Shown piece after piece: positions 1 through 5,588 of a stretch of DNA of 7,710 nucleotides (position 1 is its first letter; every line of letters starts with the position of its first letter). The notes under the pieces are model-generated. The model was not told the DNA's origin. It made no database searches and saw only the letters and a program-made list of their open reading frames with translations. Source of the stretch: DASYYE01 sp035946955. Lineage in GTDB: Bacteria; Actinomycetota; Actinomycetes; Streptosporangiales; Streptosporangiaceae. The stretch spans positions 1-7,710 of the forward strand of contig DASYYE010000069.1 in NCBI GenBank assembly GCA_035946955.1. The letters run 5' to 3'. Made by a program: the position numbers and the translations under genes.

Positions 1-1
1 C

Positions 2-184
2 GAGCGGTTCGATCTGGTGATCCCCGCTGGCCTGTCCGGCTCCCGCGAGGTCCAGGCCCTGCTCAAGGTGCTGTCGTCGCGCTGGCTGCTCGACCAGCTC
101 GCCAGCCTGCCCGGGTACGACGCGTCGCGCTGCGGAGAGCACGTCGCGACGCTGCCTGCGGCGGCCGGCGACCGACGGCCGTAA
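2..184 (+). CDS. C-terminal end of a PBP-like (molybdate-binding-type) domain protein, 5' truncated
   Basis: Frame 2 is open from the left edge to a TAA at 182-184, giving the last 60 residues of a protein whose start lies outside the window. The piece reads ERFDLVIP, then a helix-rich stretch (VQALLKVLSSRWLLDQLASL), then LPGYDASRCGEH. That order, a 'DLV(I/V)P' strand followed by a 'vqaLLxvLxS...lxxLPGYD' helix and a closing PGYDxSxxG motif, is how PBP-like (PF12727) molybdate-binding-type domains end. Such domains are usually fused behind a helix-turn-helix or excisionase-type DNA-binding domain, so the whole gene probably encodes a transcriptional regulator. The DNA-binding part and the ligand-binding residues are not in the window, so ligand and regulatory role are unproven. 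The next gene starts 10 bases after the stop, suggesting one transcript. Confidence 0.65.
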   Translation, partial: ERFDLVIPAGLSGSREVQALLKVLSSRWLLDQLASLPGYDASRCGEHVATLPAAAGDRRP

Positions 185-194
185 GGTCCTGTCC

Positions 195-605
195 GTGTAT
201 GACCCTGACGACGATGACGTCGGGCGGATCGGGTGGGAGGAGTTCATCGCCCGTCAGTGGGAGTCGGTCTTTGCCGCATACCGGTCCTGGGCGGGCCTGC
301 GGACGGTCGGCCGTCGCTGGAGCGACCTGCTGGAGGCCGGGCTCGGCTGCACCCAGGCCTTTGCTGACCGCCTGGTGAAGGCCGAGGTCATCGACAAGGC
401 CGACCGCGTCATGGGCGTGGCCGACGCCGAGACCATCGTGTCCGCGATGGTCGCCGTGCTCACCGACGTGCGCACCCATATCGCCGGCATGGCAGGGCTG
501 GAACCCCACGTCGCCAACACCCTCCTCGACCGTCATGCCCAGCTGCTGAGCTTCCTGCTCGTCCACGCCTTCGGCGAGGACGCCGGTGAGGTGACATCAT
601 CGTGA
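195..605 (+). CDS. Hypothetical protein, 136 aa, unknown function
   Basis: I do not recognise this family. The GTG start at 195 is preceded by a modest AAGG (183-186) and lies 10 bases after the previous stop. The stop TGA (603-605) overlaps the GTG of the next gene by 4 bases. The protein begins with a strongly acidic patch (DPDDDD, residues 3-8). The rest is predicted by eye to be mostly helical, with a Trp-rich first part (W14, W22, W32, W42) and a hydrophobic helix near residues 113-125 (LLSFLLVHAF). There is no signal peptide, and no convincing membrane segment or metal-binding motif. Third codon positions are G/C-rich in this frame, which favours it over the long antisense reading frame across the same DNA. 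Its close packing suggests a shared transcript with the flanking regulator and reductase genes, perhaps with a related role. Confidence 0.75.
   Translation: MYDPDDDDVGRIGWEEFIARQWESVFAAYRSWAGLRTVGRRWSDLLEAGLGCTQAFADRLVKAEVIDKADRVMGVADAETIVSAMVAVLTDVRTHIAGMAGLEPHVANTLLDRHAQLLSFLLVHAFGEDAGEVTSS
588..594 (+). promoter_or_regulatory. Ribosome binding site of the SDR gene, inside the upstream gene
   Basis: GAGGTGA lies 7 bases before the GTG at 602, inside the last codons of the 136-aa gene. It is a good anti-SD match. Together with the GTGA overlap it fixes the GTG start and points to translational coupling. Confidence 0.6.
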
Positions 606-1396
606 AACGAGTGGCGTGGGTGACAGGGGCCAGCCGAGGCATCGGCCGCGGGGTCGCGGTCGCGCTCGGAGCCGCGGGCTGGACGGTCTACGTGACCGCC
701 CGGTCGTCGGGGGCCGCGCTGACCGGGCACCTCCCGGGCACCGTCGAGGACTGCGCGGACGCGGTGACCACCGCGGGCGGCCACGGCATCGCGCTGGCCT
801 GCGACCACCGGGATGACCAGGCGGTAGCGGCGGTCGTGGACCGTATCCGCTCCGGGCATGGCCGGCTGGACCTCCTCGTCAACAACGTCTGGGGCGGGTA
901 CGAGCGGCTCAATGCCGGGGAGTGGCAGGAATGGAACGCGCCCATGTGGGAGCAGCCACTCGGCCTGTTCGACGCGATGTTCGCAAGCGGGGTACGCGCA
1001 CACTACGTGGCACTCGTCATGAGCGCTCCGCTGCTGATCGCCACCCCGGGCAGCCTGGTGGTGACCGTCTCGGCCGCCGTCCCCACGTCCTGGGAGGACA
1101 CCCCCCGTGCCGCCTACTCCATGGCCAAGGCCGCCGACGACCGCCTGGCACTGGAAGCCGCCCACCAGCTCGCCGGGCACAAGGTCGCGTCCGTCGGCAT
1201 CCACCCGGGCTGGGTACGTACTGAAGGAGTCCTGCAGTTCGCCGACCAGGTTGACCTGACCAGCTCCCAGTCACCCGAAGGGGTCGGGCGTGCCGTCGCG
1301 GCGCTCGCCGCCGACCCGGCCCTGCTTGACCTCACAGGTCAGATCCTGGACGTGGCTGGCCTGGCCGAGCGGTACGGCATCGATGTGACCGGCTGA
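602..1396 (+). CDS. SDR family NAD(P)-dependent oxidoreductase, DHRS1-like
   Basis: This 264-aa protein has the usual length of a classical short-chain dehydrogenase/reductase and should be a cytoplasmic Rossmann-fold enzyme that reduces or oxidises a carbonyl/alcohol with NAD(P)(H). The N-terminal cofactor loop is TGASRGIG (residues 8-15), after a beta strand starting at residue 4. The structural NNAG motif is replaced by NNVWGG (94-99). The catalytic set is S157 or a nearby Ser, with Y172 and K176 in YSMAK. HPGWVRT (201-207) follows the next strand. The NNxxGG motif, a long insert with WxxPMW (111-116) and an 'xxGVRAHYV' helix (129-136) are as in DHRS1-type SDRs, which are larger in the middle than FabG. 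R34 after the second strand may favour NADPH, but this is weak. The substrate cannot be told from sequence. Translation is probably coupled to the upstream 136-aa gene. Confidence 0.9.
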   Translation: MKRVAWVTGASRGIGRGVAVALGAAGWTVYVTARSSGAALTGHLPGTVEDCADAVTTAGGHGIALACDHRDDQAVAAVVDRIRSGHGRLDLLVNNVWGGYERLNAGEWQEWNAPMWEQPLGLFDAMFASGVRAHYVALVMSAPLLIATPGSLVVTVSAAVPTSWEDTPRAAYSMAKAADDRLALEAAHQLAGHKVASVGIHPGWVRTEGVLQFADQVDLTSSQSPEGVGRAVAALAADPALLDLTGQILDVAGLAERYGIDVTG

Positions 1397-1422
1397 GCTG
1401 GGTGCCTGCTCGAGCGCGGCGG

Positions 1423-2013
1423 TCAGAGTCCGGGCGGTGCCGCGTCAGCCAGGTCCGACGGGCCACGCCCCTGCGCGGCCACTGCCGGGCAGACCAGCTT
1501 GCGGATCGTGTCACCGGTGCGGACCAGGCCCGAGCGGACCACACGGGTGTTGATGCCGCGCAGGTTCAGTGCGCAGCCTTCCTCGGAGTTGACGAAGCTC
1601 AGGGCGTCGTCGCCGAACCTGGCCAGGAACTTCTTGCAGCCGCGGTGCGGCGGGACCGAGACTTCCAGGACTGCGGACCCCACCTCGAACTGGGTTCCCG
1701 GCGGGAGGTTGGCGCCACTCAGGTCGAAGTCCACGTAGAGCTGGTCACCTGCCAGTGGCCAGCGTTCACGGGCACCGCCGATGAGTGCGACCGCCCGGAT
1801 GTTCATCACGGTGACCTGCTTGGCCACATTGGGCCGGCGGTCCAGCCAGGTGTCACCGTGCACCCCGGCGCCGGTGTCGACGTACGCCTCGTCGAGCACC
1901 TGGCGTTCACCCTCTGCCGGCCGCACCACGATCAGTCCCAGGGTGCCCTCATCAGAGGGTGACTCACGGACGTGGCCAAGGCCCGCTTCCAGCCTGGCGG
2001 TGTCGAAGTGCAT
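1423..2013 (-). CDS. MOSC domain-containing protein
   Basis: From the ATG at 2013 the product has 196 aa. MOSC domains, named after the molybdenum cofactor sulfurase C-terminal domain, bind molybdenum cofactor or carry sulfur through a conserved cysteine. Here that residue is C126 in HRGCKKF. Other family features are VLDEAYVD (39-46), HGDTW (52-56), VMN (69-71), an acidic-aromatic stretch GDQLYVDFDLS (89-99), LPPGT (103-107) and a closing LNLRGINTRVV (149-159). MOSC domains may act alone or with oxidoreductases, for example in reduction of N-hydroxylated compounds. This one is stand-alone. ATGs at 2097 and 2040 are in frame, but recognisable homology starts at MHFDTARLEAGL, so I chose 2013. 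No Shine-Dalgarno precedes it. It converges on the SDR gene with 26 bases between stops. No obvious terminator is seen there. Confidence 0.85.
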   Translation of the reverse strand: MHFDTARLEAGLGHVRESPSDEGTLGLIVVRPAEGERQVLDEAYVDTGAGVHGDTWLDRRPNVAKQVTVMNIRAVALIGGARERWPLAGDQLYVDFDLSGANLPPGTQFEVGSAVLEVSVPPHRGCKKFLARFGDDALSFVNSEEGCALNLRGINTRVVRSGLVRTGDTIRKLVCPAVAAQGRGPSDLADAAPPGL

Positions 2014-2019
2014 ACCACG

Positions 2020-2049
2020 ACCGTGACAGCCACCCGCCATATCGGTCAA
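2020..2049 (-). promoter_or_regulatory. Weak candidate promoter for the MOSC gene
   Basis: On the - strand TTGACC (2049-2044) is followed after 18 bases by CACGGT (2025-2020), and six bases later by the ATG at 2013. The -35 is good. The -10 departs from the actinobacterial TAnnnT pattern at its first base. If used, the mRNA would be leaderless or nearly so, which would fit the missing ribosome binding site. It is a by-eye match only. Confidence 0.3.
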
Positions 2050-2059
2050 TCGAGTATTC

Positions 2060-2088
2060 CTCACACCACCAGGGCACCGACGTACGCT
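2060..2088 (+). promoter_or_regulatory. Candidate promoter giving a leaderless DUF3052 mRNA
   Basis: CTCACA (2060-2065, 4 of 6 to TTGACA), a 17-base spacer and TACGCT (2083-2088, fits TAnnnT) are followed by exactly seven bases and then the ATG at 2096. This is the expected spacing for transcription to start on the A of the start codon. There is no purine-rich Shine-Dalgarno before the ATG, which supports a leaderless transcript, a common arrangement in actinobacteria. Confidence 0.5.
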
Positions 2089-2095
2089 CGTGATC

Positions 2096-2521
2096 ATGGC
2101 TGGCTACTCGGGAACCCCGCTGGCGCGCAAGCTCGGCATGAAGCCGGGCCACGTGGTGGCGCTGGTCGGTGCCCCGCAGGGGTGGCAGGTCGAGGGGCTG
2201 CCAGCGGGAGTGGAGGTGCGCCCGGACGGCCCGGTGCCGGGGGCTGAGGTGACCGTGGCGTTCTTCCGTGACCTGGCTTCGCTGACCTCGGACGTCCCTG
2301 GCCTGGCCCGCTCGACGGCCGCCGACGGGGCCCTGTGGGTCGCCTGGCCCCGGCGGGCTGGCGGGCACACCAGCGACGTCACTGAGAACGACATCCGGGC
2401 TGTGGTCCTGCCACTTGGGCTTGTCGATGTGAAGGTGGCGGCCCTGGACCAGGACTGGTCCGGGCTGAAAATGGTGTGGCGCAAGGAACTGCGCCCGGGG
2501 GTCGCCGCCCGGCAGGGTTAG
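2096..2521 (+). CDS. DUF3052 domain-containing protein
   Basis: The 141-aa product matches the actinobacterial DUF3052 family along its whole length. It opens with MAGYSGTPLARKLGMKPGH, then a 'valvgaPqGW' strand-turn (about residues 21-30). Further features are an acidic/hydrophobic AEVTVAFFRD (50-59), GALWVAWPRRAGG (77-89), a TENDIR helix (95-100), the ending segment LPLGLVDVKVAALD (105-118) and WSGLKMVWRKE (121-131). No enzymatic role is established for the family. The WVAWPK-like and 'LGLVDxKV' segments are its hallmarks. A GTG at 2090 is in frame two codons earlier, but family members start with MAGYSG and the promoter spacing fits the ATG at 2096. It faces the MOSC gene divergently (82 bases between starts) and converges on the DUF4097 gene with 26 bases between stops. 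Confidence 0.88.
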   Translation: MAGYSGTPLARKLGMKPGHVVALVGAPQGWQVEGLPAGVEVRPDGPVPGAEVTVAFFRDLASLTSDVPGLARSTAADGALWVAWPRRAGGHTSDVTENDIRAVVLPLGLVDVKVAALDQDWSGLKMVWRKELRPGVAARQG

Positions 2522-2530
2522 GGCGGCGTG

Positions 2531-2544
2531 GCGCGGGCCCGTGC
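2531..2544. terminator. Possible short bidirectional terminator stem
   Basis: The 26 bases between the convergent DUF3052 and DUF4097 stops contain GCGCGGGCCCGTGC, a near-perfect dyad (one G-U pair on + strand RNA). The stem is only about five base pairs after allowing a loop, and no T-tract follows on either side. Position is the main argument for a terminator. Confidence 0.25.
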
Positions 2545-2547
2545 GGC

Positions 2548-3384
2548 TCAGTGGGTGATGGAGATCGCGCCGAACTGGTCCGACGCGGTGATCACGCGCG
2601 AGGAGCCCTGACTGGTTGGCACGCCCACATGGGTGGTTCCGAAGTCGGTGCTGGCGCTGACAAAGTAGGCAGCCGGGCCGCTGGGGACGGCGATGCTGAT
2701 GTCCCCCATGCGGTCGGTGGCGCTGACCCGCTGCGGCACGGCCGTGAATGCCAGCGAGATGTTCCCGGACTGCCCGCTGGCGGTCACCTCCGGGCTCGAC
2801 AGGCCGGTCAGCCTGATGTCGCCCGCTTGGTCCCCGGCCAGGGCCAGGGCGCCGGACAGGCCACTGCCGGTGATGCTGCCCGCCTGGGCCTGGAGGTGGA
2901 CGGTGCCGGAGATGGCCGAGGCGACGATGTCGCCGGCCTGCGTGGTCACGCTGACCGGGCTGGTCAGTCCGTGGACGGTGACCGTGCCCGCGCCGTCGGT
3001 GAGGTCAGTGGGCAGGCCTGCGGGCAGGGTGGCCTGATAGCTGAATGTGCAGTCCCGCACCGCGATGCAGCGAGCCGACCCGCTCCCCACGGAGTGGGTG
3101 GAGTGCCAGGCCACGATGGGGTGGTGGTGAGCGTAGTGCACCGTCCACGTCAGCCGTAGCCGCCTGCCCGCCGCGGGGACTACCTGGAGCATTCCGTAGT
3201 TGGCGGTGGCCGTGACCGTGCCCTGGGCAGAGAGGTCCAGCCGGGCTGTGGGGTGGGTTCCGCCGGGCGTGCCGTGGTGGCTGGTGGCGCTGGAGACGGC
3301 GGCAGCGATGATGACGATCAGCGATATGGGGACCCCGACGACGAGGGCGGCCGTGCGCGCCGGGGTCAGTGGCAAGGTGGTCAT
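2548..3384 (-). CDS. Membrane-anchored DUF4097 family beta-repeat protein
   Basis: The 278-aa product has a short cytoplasmic N terminus, one hydrophobic segment (about residues 11-31, ALVVGVPISLIVIIAAAV) acting as signal anchor, then an extracytoplasmic Ser/Thr/Gly-rich body. From residue 150 the motif G-[DNSA]-I recurs (151, 169, 188, 207, 227, a degenerate one at 249, and 272), about one per 18-23 residues. This is the pattern of DUF4097 / 'putative adhesin' proteins, thought to form a parallel beta-solenoid. C106 and C112 could form a disulfide outside the membrane. It is the last gene of the kinase-regulator operon: its ATG overlaps the regulator stop (ATGA, 3384-3381), with GAGGG just upstream. 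Placement beside a NarL-type two-component pair recalls LiaF, which modulates its kinase, so a signalling-accessory role is possible but inferred. Biochemical function is not known. Confidence 0.8.
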   Translation of the reverse strand: MTTLPLTPARTAALVVGVPISLIVIIAAAVSSATSHHGTPGGTHPTARLDLSAQGTVTATANYGMLQVVPAAGRRLRLTWTVHYAHHHPIVAWHSTHSVGSGSARCIAVRDCTFSYQATLPAGLPTDLTDGAGTVTVHGLTSPVSVTTQAGDIVASAISGTVHLQAQAGSITGSGLSGALALAGDQAGDIRLTGLSSPEVTASGQSGNISLAFTAVPQRVSATDRMGDISIAVPSGPAAYFVSASTDFGTTHVGVPTSQGSSRVITASDQFGAISITH

Positions 3385-4028
3385 GTGCCCTCGGCCCCCA
3401 GGTACCGCAGCACAGCCAGGACCCGGCGGTGGTCGCGGTCGGCAGGCGCCAGGCCGAGCTTGGCGAAGATGTTGTTGATGTGCTTCTCCACCGCGCCCTC
3501 GCTGACCACGAGTTCGGTGGCGATGGCGCCGTTGGAACGGCCCTCGGCCATCAGCGCGAGCACGTCGCGCTCACGGGGGGTCAGGGCTGCCAGTGGGTGG
3601 CGGCTGCGCGCCAGGAGCTGCGCCACGACCTCCGGGTCCAGTGCGCTGCCGCCGTCGGCCACCCGCCGCAGCGCGTCCAGGAACTCGGTCAGGTCGGCGA
3701 CCCGGTCCTTGAGCAGGTAGCCCACGCCCTGAGGCCGGCCGGAGAGCAGTTCGGTGGCGTAGCGTTCTTCCACGTACTGCGACAGCACCAGCACCCCGAT
3801 CCCCGGCCACGCGTTGCGCACCACCAACGCGGCACGCAGCCCCTCATCGGTGAAGGTCGGCGGCATGCGCACGTCGACCACGACCACGTCTGGCTGGTGT
3901 TCCCCGACCGCCCGCAGGAACTGCTCAGCCTCCCCGGTCGCGGCGACCACGTCGTGGCCCGCGTCCGTGAGCAGCCGTGTGACCCCCTCGCGCAGGAGCA
4001 CGGAGTCTTCCGCGATCACGACCCGCAT
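3381..4028 (-). CDS. NarL/LuxR-family DNA-binding response regulator
   Basis: This 215-aa protein has the standard two-domain plan and length. The receiver (about 1-120) has the acidic pair E7/D8, phospho-acceptor D52 in VVVVDVRMP, the switch Ser S83 and K107 in GYLLKDRV. The C-terminal LuxR-type helix-turn-helix (about 149-206) reads LTPRERDVLALMAEG, then SNGAIA and VSEGAVEKHINNIF, so all key residues look intact. It should be phosphorylated by the adjacent kinase and bind DNA as a dimer, probably at dyads such as those in the kinase-MMPL intergenic region (inference). The ATG at 4028 lies 13 bases inside the kinase gene and has a strong GAGGTGG (4042-4036) seven bases upstream. The stop overlaps the DUF4097 start, so the three genes are translationally coupled. 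Confidence 0.95.
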   Translation of the reverse strand: MRVVIAEDSVLLREGVTRLLTDAGHDVVAATGEAEQFLRAVGEHQPDVVVVDVRMPPTFTDEGLRAALVVRNAWPGIGVLVLSQYVEERYATELLSGRPQGVGYLLKDRVADLTEFLDALRRVADGGSALDPEVVAQLLARSRHPLAALTPRERDVLALMAEGRSNGAIATELVVSEGAVEKHINNIFAKLGLAPADRDHRRVLAVLRYLGAEGT

Positions 4029-5368
4029 GGCAGTGCCACCTCAATCACTGTCGGCCCCCCCTGTGGGCTCGTCACCTTCAGCCGCCCGTCCACGCCTGCC
4101 ACCCGTGCCGCCAGGCCGGACAGGCCCTGACCGGACTGGTCGGCGCCGCCGACCCCGTCGTCGGAGACCACCAGCGTGAGCAGGCCGGGGTCGCCTTTCA
4201 CGACCACCTCGGCGTGGCTGGCGTGCGCGTGTTTCGCGACGTTGGTCAGGGCCTCGGCCACCACGAAGTAGGCGATTGCCTCGATCGCCGAGGGAGGCCG
4301 GATGACAGGCAGGTCGACCCGCACCGTGACCGGCACCGGGCACAGCGCCGCCAGGCTGGACAGCGCGGCGTCGAGGCCACGGGCGGTGAGCACGGGCGGG
4401 TGCACGCCCCGGACCAGGTGGCGCAGTTCCGACAGTGCCTGCTTGGCCTGTTCGTGGGCTTCGCTGACGATGATCGCGGCCGCGGCCGGGTCGGAGGAGA
4501 ACTTGGCCTTGGCCCGGCCGAGCTCCATGGCCAGCGAGACCAGGCGCTGTTGCGCGCCGTCGTGCAGGTCGCGTTCGATGCGCATCCGCTCCGCTGCGGC
4601 CGCGTCCACCACCTGCGCCCGGGTGGTCTCCAGTTCACCGATCCGGGCTGTCAGTTCGGCCCGGCGGTCGGTCTGGAGCAGCAGCCCGCCGACCGCCGCG
4701 TCCATGGTGGCCAGCCCGCGGGTCACGTGCGGGGCGGCGAGCAGCAGCGCCACGCCGGTCACGGTCGCGACCGCGAGCAGCCAGAACCCGTGCACAGCCA
4801 TGCCATCCACGTGGACGCCACCGGGCGCCGCCCAGACGTAGGCAGGGATGGCCGCCAGGGCCAGGCCCTGTCCCCACACCGTGAGGACCAGTACCACCTC
4901 GAGGAGGCTGAGCGGCAGCCTGAGCAGGGCGTAGGCCAGGTACCGCCATGTCGCGGCGGACATGAAGTTACGGACTATCGCACGCCACCACGTGTCCGCT
5001 GGTGGCATCCACCCGCTGCGGATCTGCCTGCCCAGCAGCAGCTCGAAACGGGCACGTTCGCCGCGGGCCAGCAGGCCACACAGCCAGAACGTCGAGGCCA
5101 GCACCGCGACGCCGGCCGGGAGGGTGGGCAGCAGGGCGCACCCGAGGATCAGGCCCACCAGGACCAGCGGGAGGACCACGACCCCGATGACGAACCCAGC
5201 GAGCAGGTGGATGACCGCCAGCCAGGTGGTGGCCGACACGAGCGGCAACAGCACTGTGCAGAGCAGGCGGCGGTCACCGGTGGCCGGCAGACCGGGAGCA
5301 ACCGCAGCGGCACCGTCGCCGGTCAGGGCGGCGCCACCTGCCGGGGTGCTGGCCCCGGAGTCCGTCAT
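4016..5368 (-). CDS. Sensor histidine kinase (putative-sensor membrane domain, HisKA_3, HATPase_c)
   Basis: From the ATG at 5368 the kinase has 450 aa. After a 30-residue Ala/Gly-rich N terminus comes a multi-pass membrane region (about 36-103, 143-181 and 194-230) that resembles the actinobacterial 'putative sensor' domain (PF13796). It has no sizeable extracellular loop domain, so it probably senses within or at the membrane. A short coiled segment (234-256) leads to the HisKA_3 dimerisation box, with phospho-acceptor H269 in ERDLHDGAQQRLV. The ATPase domain has the N box EALTNVAKHA (N376), the G1 box SDDGVGG (D403) and the G2 GQGLSGL (from 413). All catalytic boxes are present. An ATG at 5389 is in frame, but GGGGAGG eight bases before 5368 is a far better ribosome site. 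The gene heads the kinase-regulator-DUF4097 operon and overlaps the regulator gene by 13 bases. Confidence 0.93.
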   Translation of the reverse strand: MTDSGASTPAGGAALTGDGAAAVAPGLPATGDRRLLCTVLLPLVSATTWLAVIHLLAGFVIGVVVLPLVLVGLILGCALLPTLPAGVAVLASTFWLCGLLARGERARFELLLGRQIRSGWMPPADTWWRAIVRNFMSAATWRYLAYALLRLPLSLLEVVLVLTVWGQGLALAAIPAYVWAAPGGVHVDGMAVHGFWLLAVATVTGVALLLAAPHVTRGLATMDAAVGGLLLQTDRRAELTARIGELETTRAQVVDAAAAERMRIERDLHDGAQQRLVSLAMELGRAKAKFSSDPAAAAIIVSEAHEQAKQALSELRHLVRGVHPPVLTARGLDAALSSLAALCPVPVTVRVDLPVIRPPSAIEAIAYFVVAEALTNVAKHAHASHAEVVVKGDPGLLTLVVSDDGVGGADQSGQGLSGLAARVAGVDGRLKVTSPQGGPTVIEVALPCGS

Positions 5369-5384
5369 GCGCTGCACCTCCCCG
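5369..5384 (-). promoter_or_regulatory. Ribosome binding site deciding the kinase start
   Basis: On the - strand GGGGAGG lies eight bases before the ATG at 5368. The alternative in-frame ATG at 5389 has only a G-rich run directly abutting it. The start is therefore placed at 5368, seven codons shorter than the longest possible frame. Confidence 0.6.
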
Positions 5385-5419
5385 TCCATGCCCGCCAGTG
5401 AGCCTGGCCTCTTGCCTGA

Positions 5420-5448
5420 ACCTTAGGGCCGGCTGGGCGCGGTGTCCC
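5420..5448 (-). promoter_or_regulatory. Candidate promoter of the kinase operon
   Basis: On the - strand GGGACA (5448-5443, 4 of 6 to TTGACA) and TAAGGT (5425-5420, fits TAnnnT) are separated by 17 bases. Transcription would start near 5413, giving a leader of about 45 bases before the ATG at 5368. The -35 hexamer is the left half of the 5443-5472 inverted repeat, so a protein bound there would interfere with or contact RNA polymerase. Confidence 0.4.
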
Positions 5449-5472
5449 GCCCGCTGCCCCCCGGGTGGGACA
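5443..5472. repeat. Inverted repeat, 11-base arms, in the divergent control region
   Basis: TGTCCCGCCCG (5443-5453) and CGGGTGGGACA (5462-5472) are inverted copies with one mismatch (G5449 against T5466) around an 8-base spacer. The dyad lies between divergently transcribed genes and overlaps the candidate -35 of the kinase operon, as an operator would. The operon's own response regulator is the obvious candidate binder, though nothing in the sequence proves it. As RNA it could also form a hairpin of 11 pairs, including one wobble. Confidence 0.55.
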
Positions 5473-5492
5473 GGGGGCTAGCCCTACCCGGG
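5460..5492. repeat. Second inverted repeat, overlapping the first, with inner palindrome
   Basis: CCCGGGT (5460-5466) and ACCCGGG (5486-5492) are perfect inverted copies. Between them sits the perfect palindrome GGGCTAGCCC (5475-5484), and AGGG (5472-5475) can pair with CCCT (5482-5485) to extend the stem past a 5-base bulge. Bases 5462-5466 are also in the right arm of the 5443-5472 repeat, so the two hairpins cannot form together. Confidence 0.5.
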
Positions 5493-5577
5493 ATCCGGCG
5501 GCTGGCGGGATGCCCAACCACAGGTCGCGACGCTCAGGCTGTGCAGGCATAACCCCGCATCGACTGCCACGAAAACA

Positions 5578-5583
5578 GTGAGG
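5578..5583 (+). promoter_or_regulatory. Ribosome binding site of the MMPL gene
   Basis: GTGAGG ends five bases before the ATG at 5589. An in-frame TAA at 5550-5552, with no other start codon between it and 5589, makes this start unambiguous. Confidence 0.6.
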
Positions 5584-5588
5584 CTCCT

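Larger units (their letters stand above)
5369..5588. promoter_or_regulatory. Divergent intergenic region between kinase operon and MMPL gene
   Basis: These 220 bases separate two divergent starts and hold no coding frame I can support. They contain the kinase promoter candidate and the overlapping dyads described separately. For the MMPL gene I find only a weak -10-like CATAAC (5548-5553) with TCGCGA (5525-5530) 17 bases upstream, which I would not call a promoter on its own. The MMPL Shine-Dalgarno lies at 5578-5583. Confidence 0.6.

Noticed and set aside
63..566. 167-codon open frame on the - strand
   Set aside because: It is antisense to the truncated regulator and the 136-aa gene. The + strand frames have better codon usage, a ribosome site and tight gene packing, while this one ends in Arg/Ala-rich low-complexity sequence.
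533..1204. 223-codon open frame on the - strand
   Set aside because: It is a shadow of the SDR gene, whose motifs are unmistakable; no recognisable domain appears in the antisense product.
1397..1422. GCTCGAGC palindrome between the SDR and MOSC stops as a terminator
   Set aside because: The stem would be at most two or three pairs with a usable loop and no T-tract follows on either strand.
2014..2097. 28-residue N-terminal extension of the MOSC protein from the ATG at 2097
   Set aside because: The extension has no family similarity that I recognise, would overlap the DUF3052 start head-on, and crosses the candidate promoters.
2476..3159. 227-codon open frame on the + strand
   Set aside because: It is antisense to the DUF4097 gene; its Gly/Arg/Asp-rich translation and apparent repeats merely mirror the beta-repeat coding DNA.
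3369..4130. 253-codon open frame on the + strand
   Set aside because: It is antisense to the response regulator and kinase end; no domain or ribosome site supports it.
4214..5401. 395-codon open frame on the + strand
   Set aside because: It lies entirely antisense to the histidine kinase, which has all catalytic boxes. Its translation is low-complexity (R, G, Q, H, P) with no domain, as expected of a stop-poor shadow frame in GC-rich DNA.
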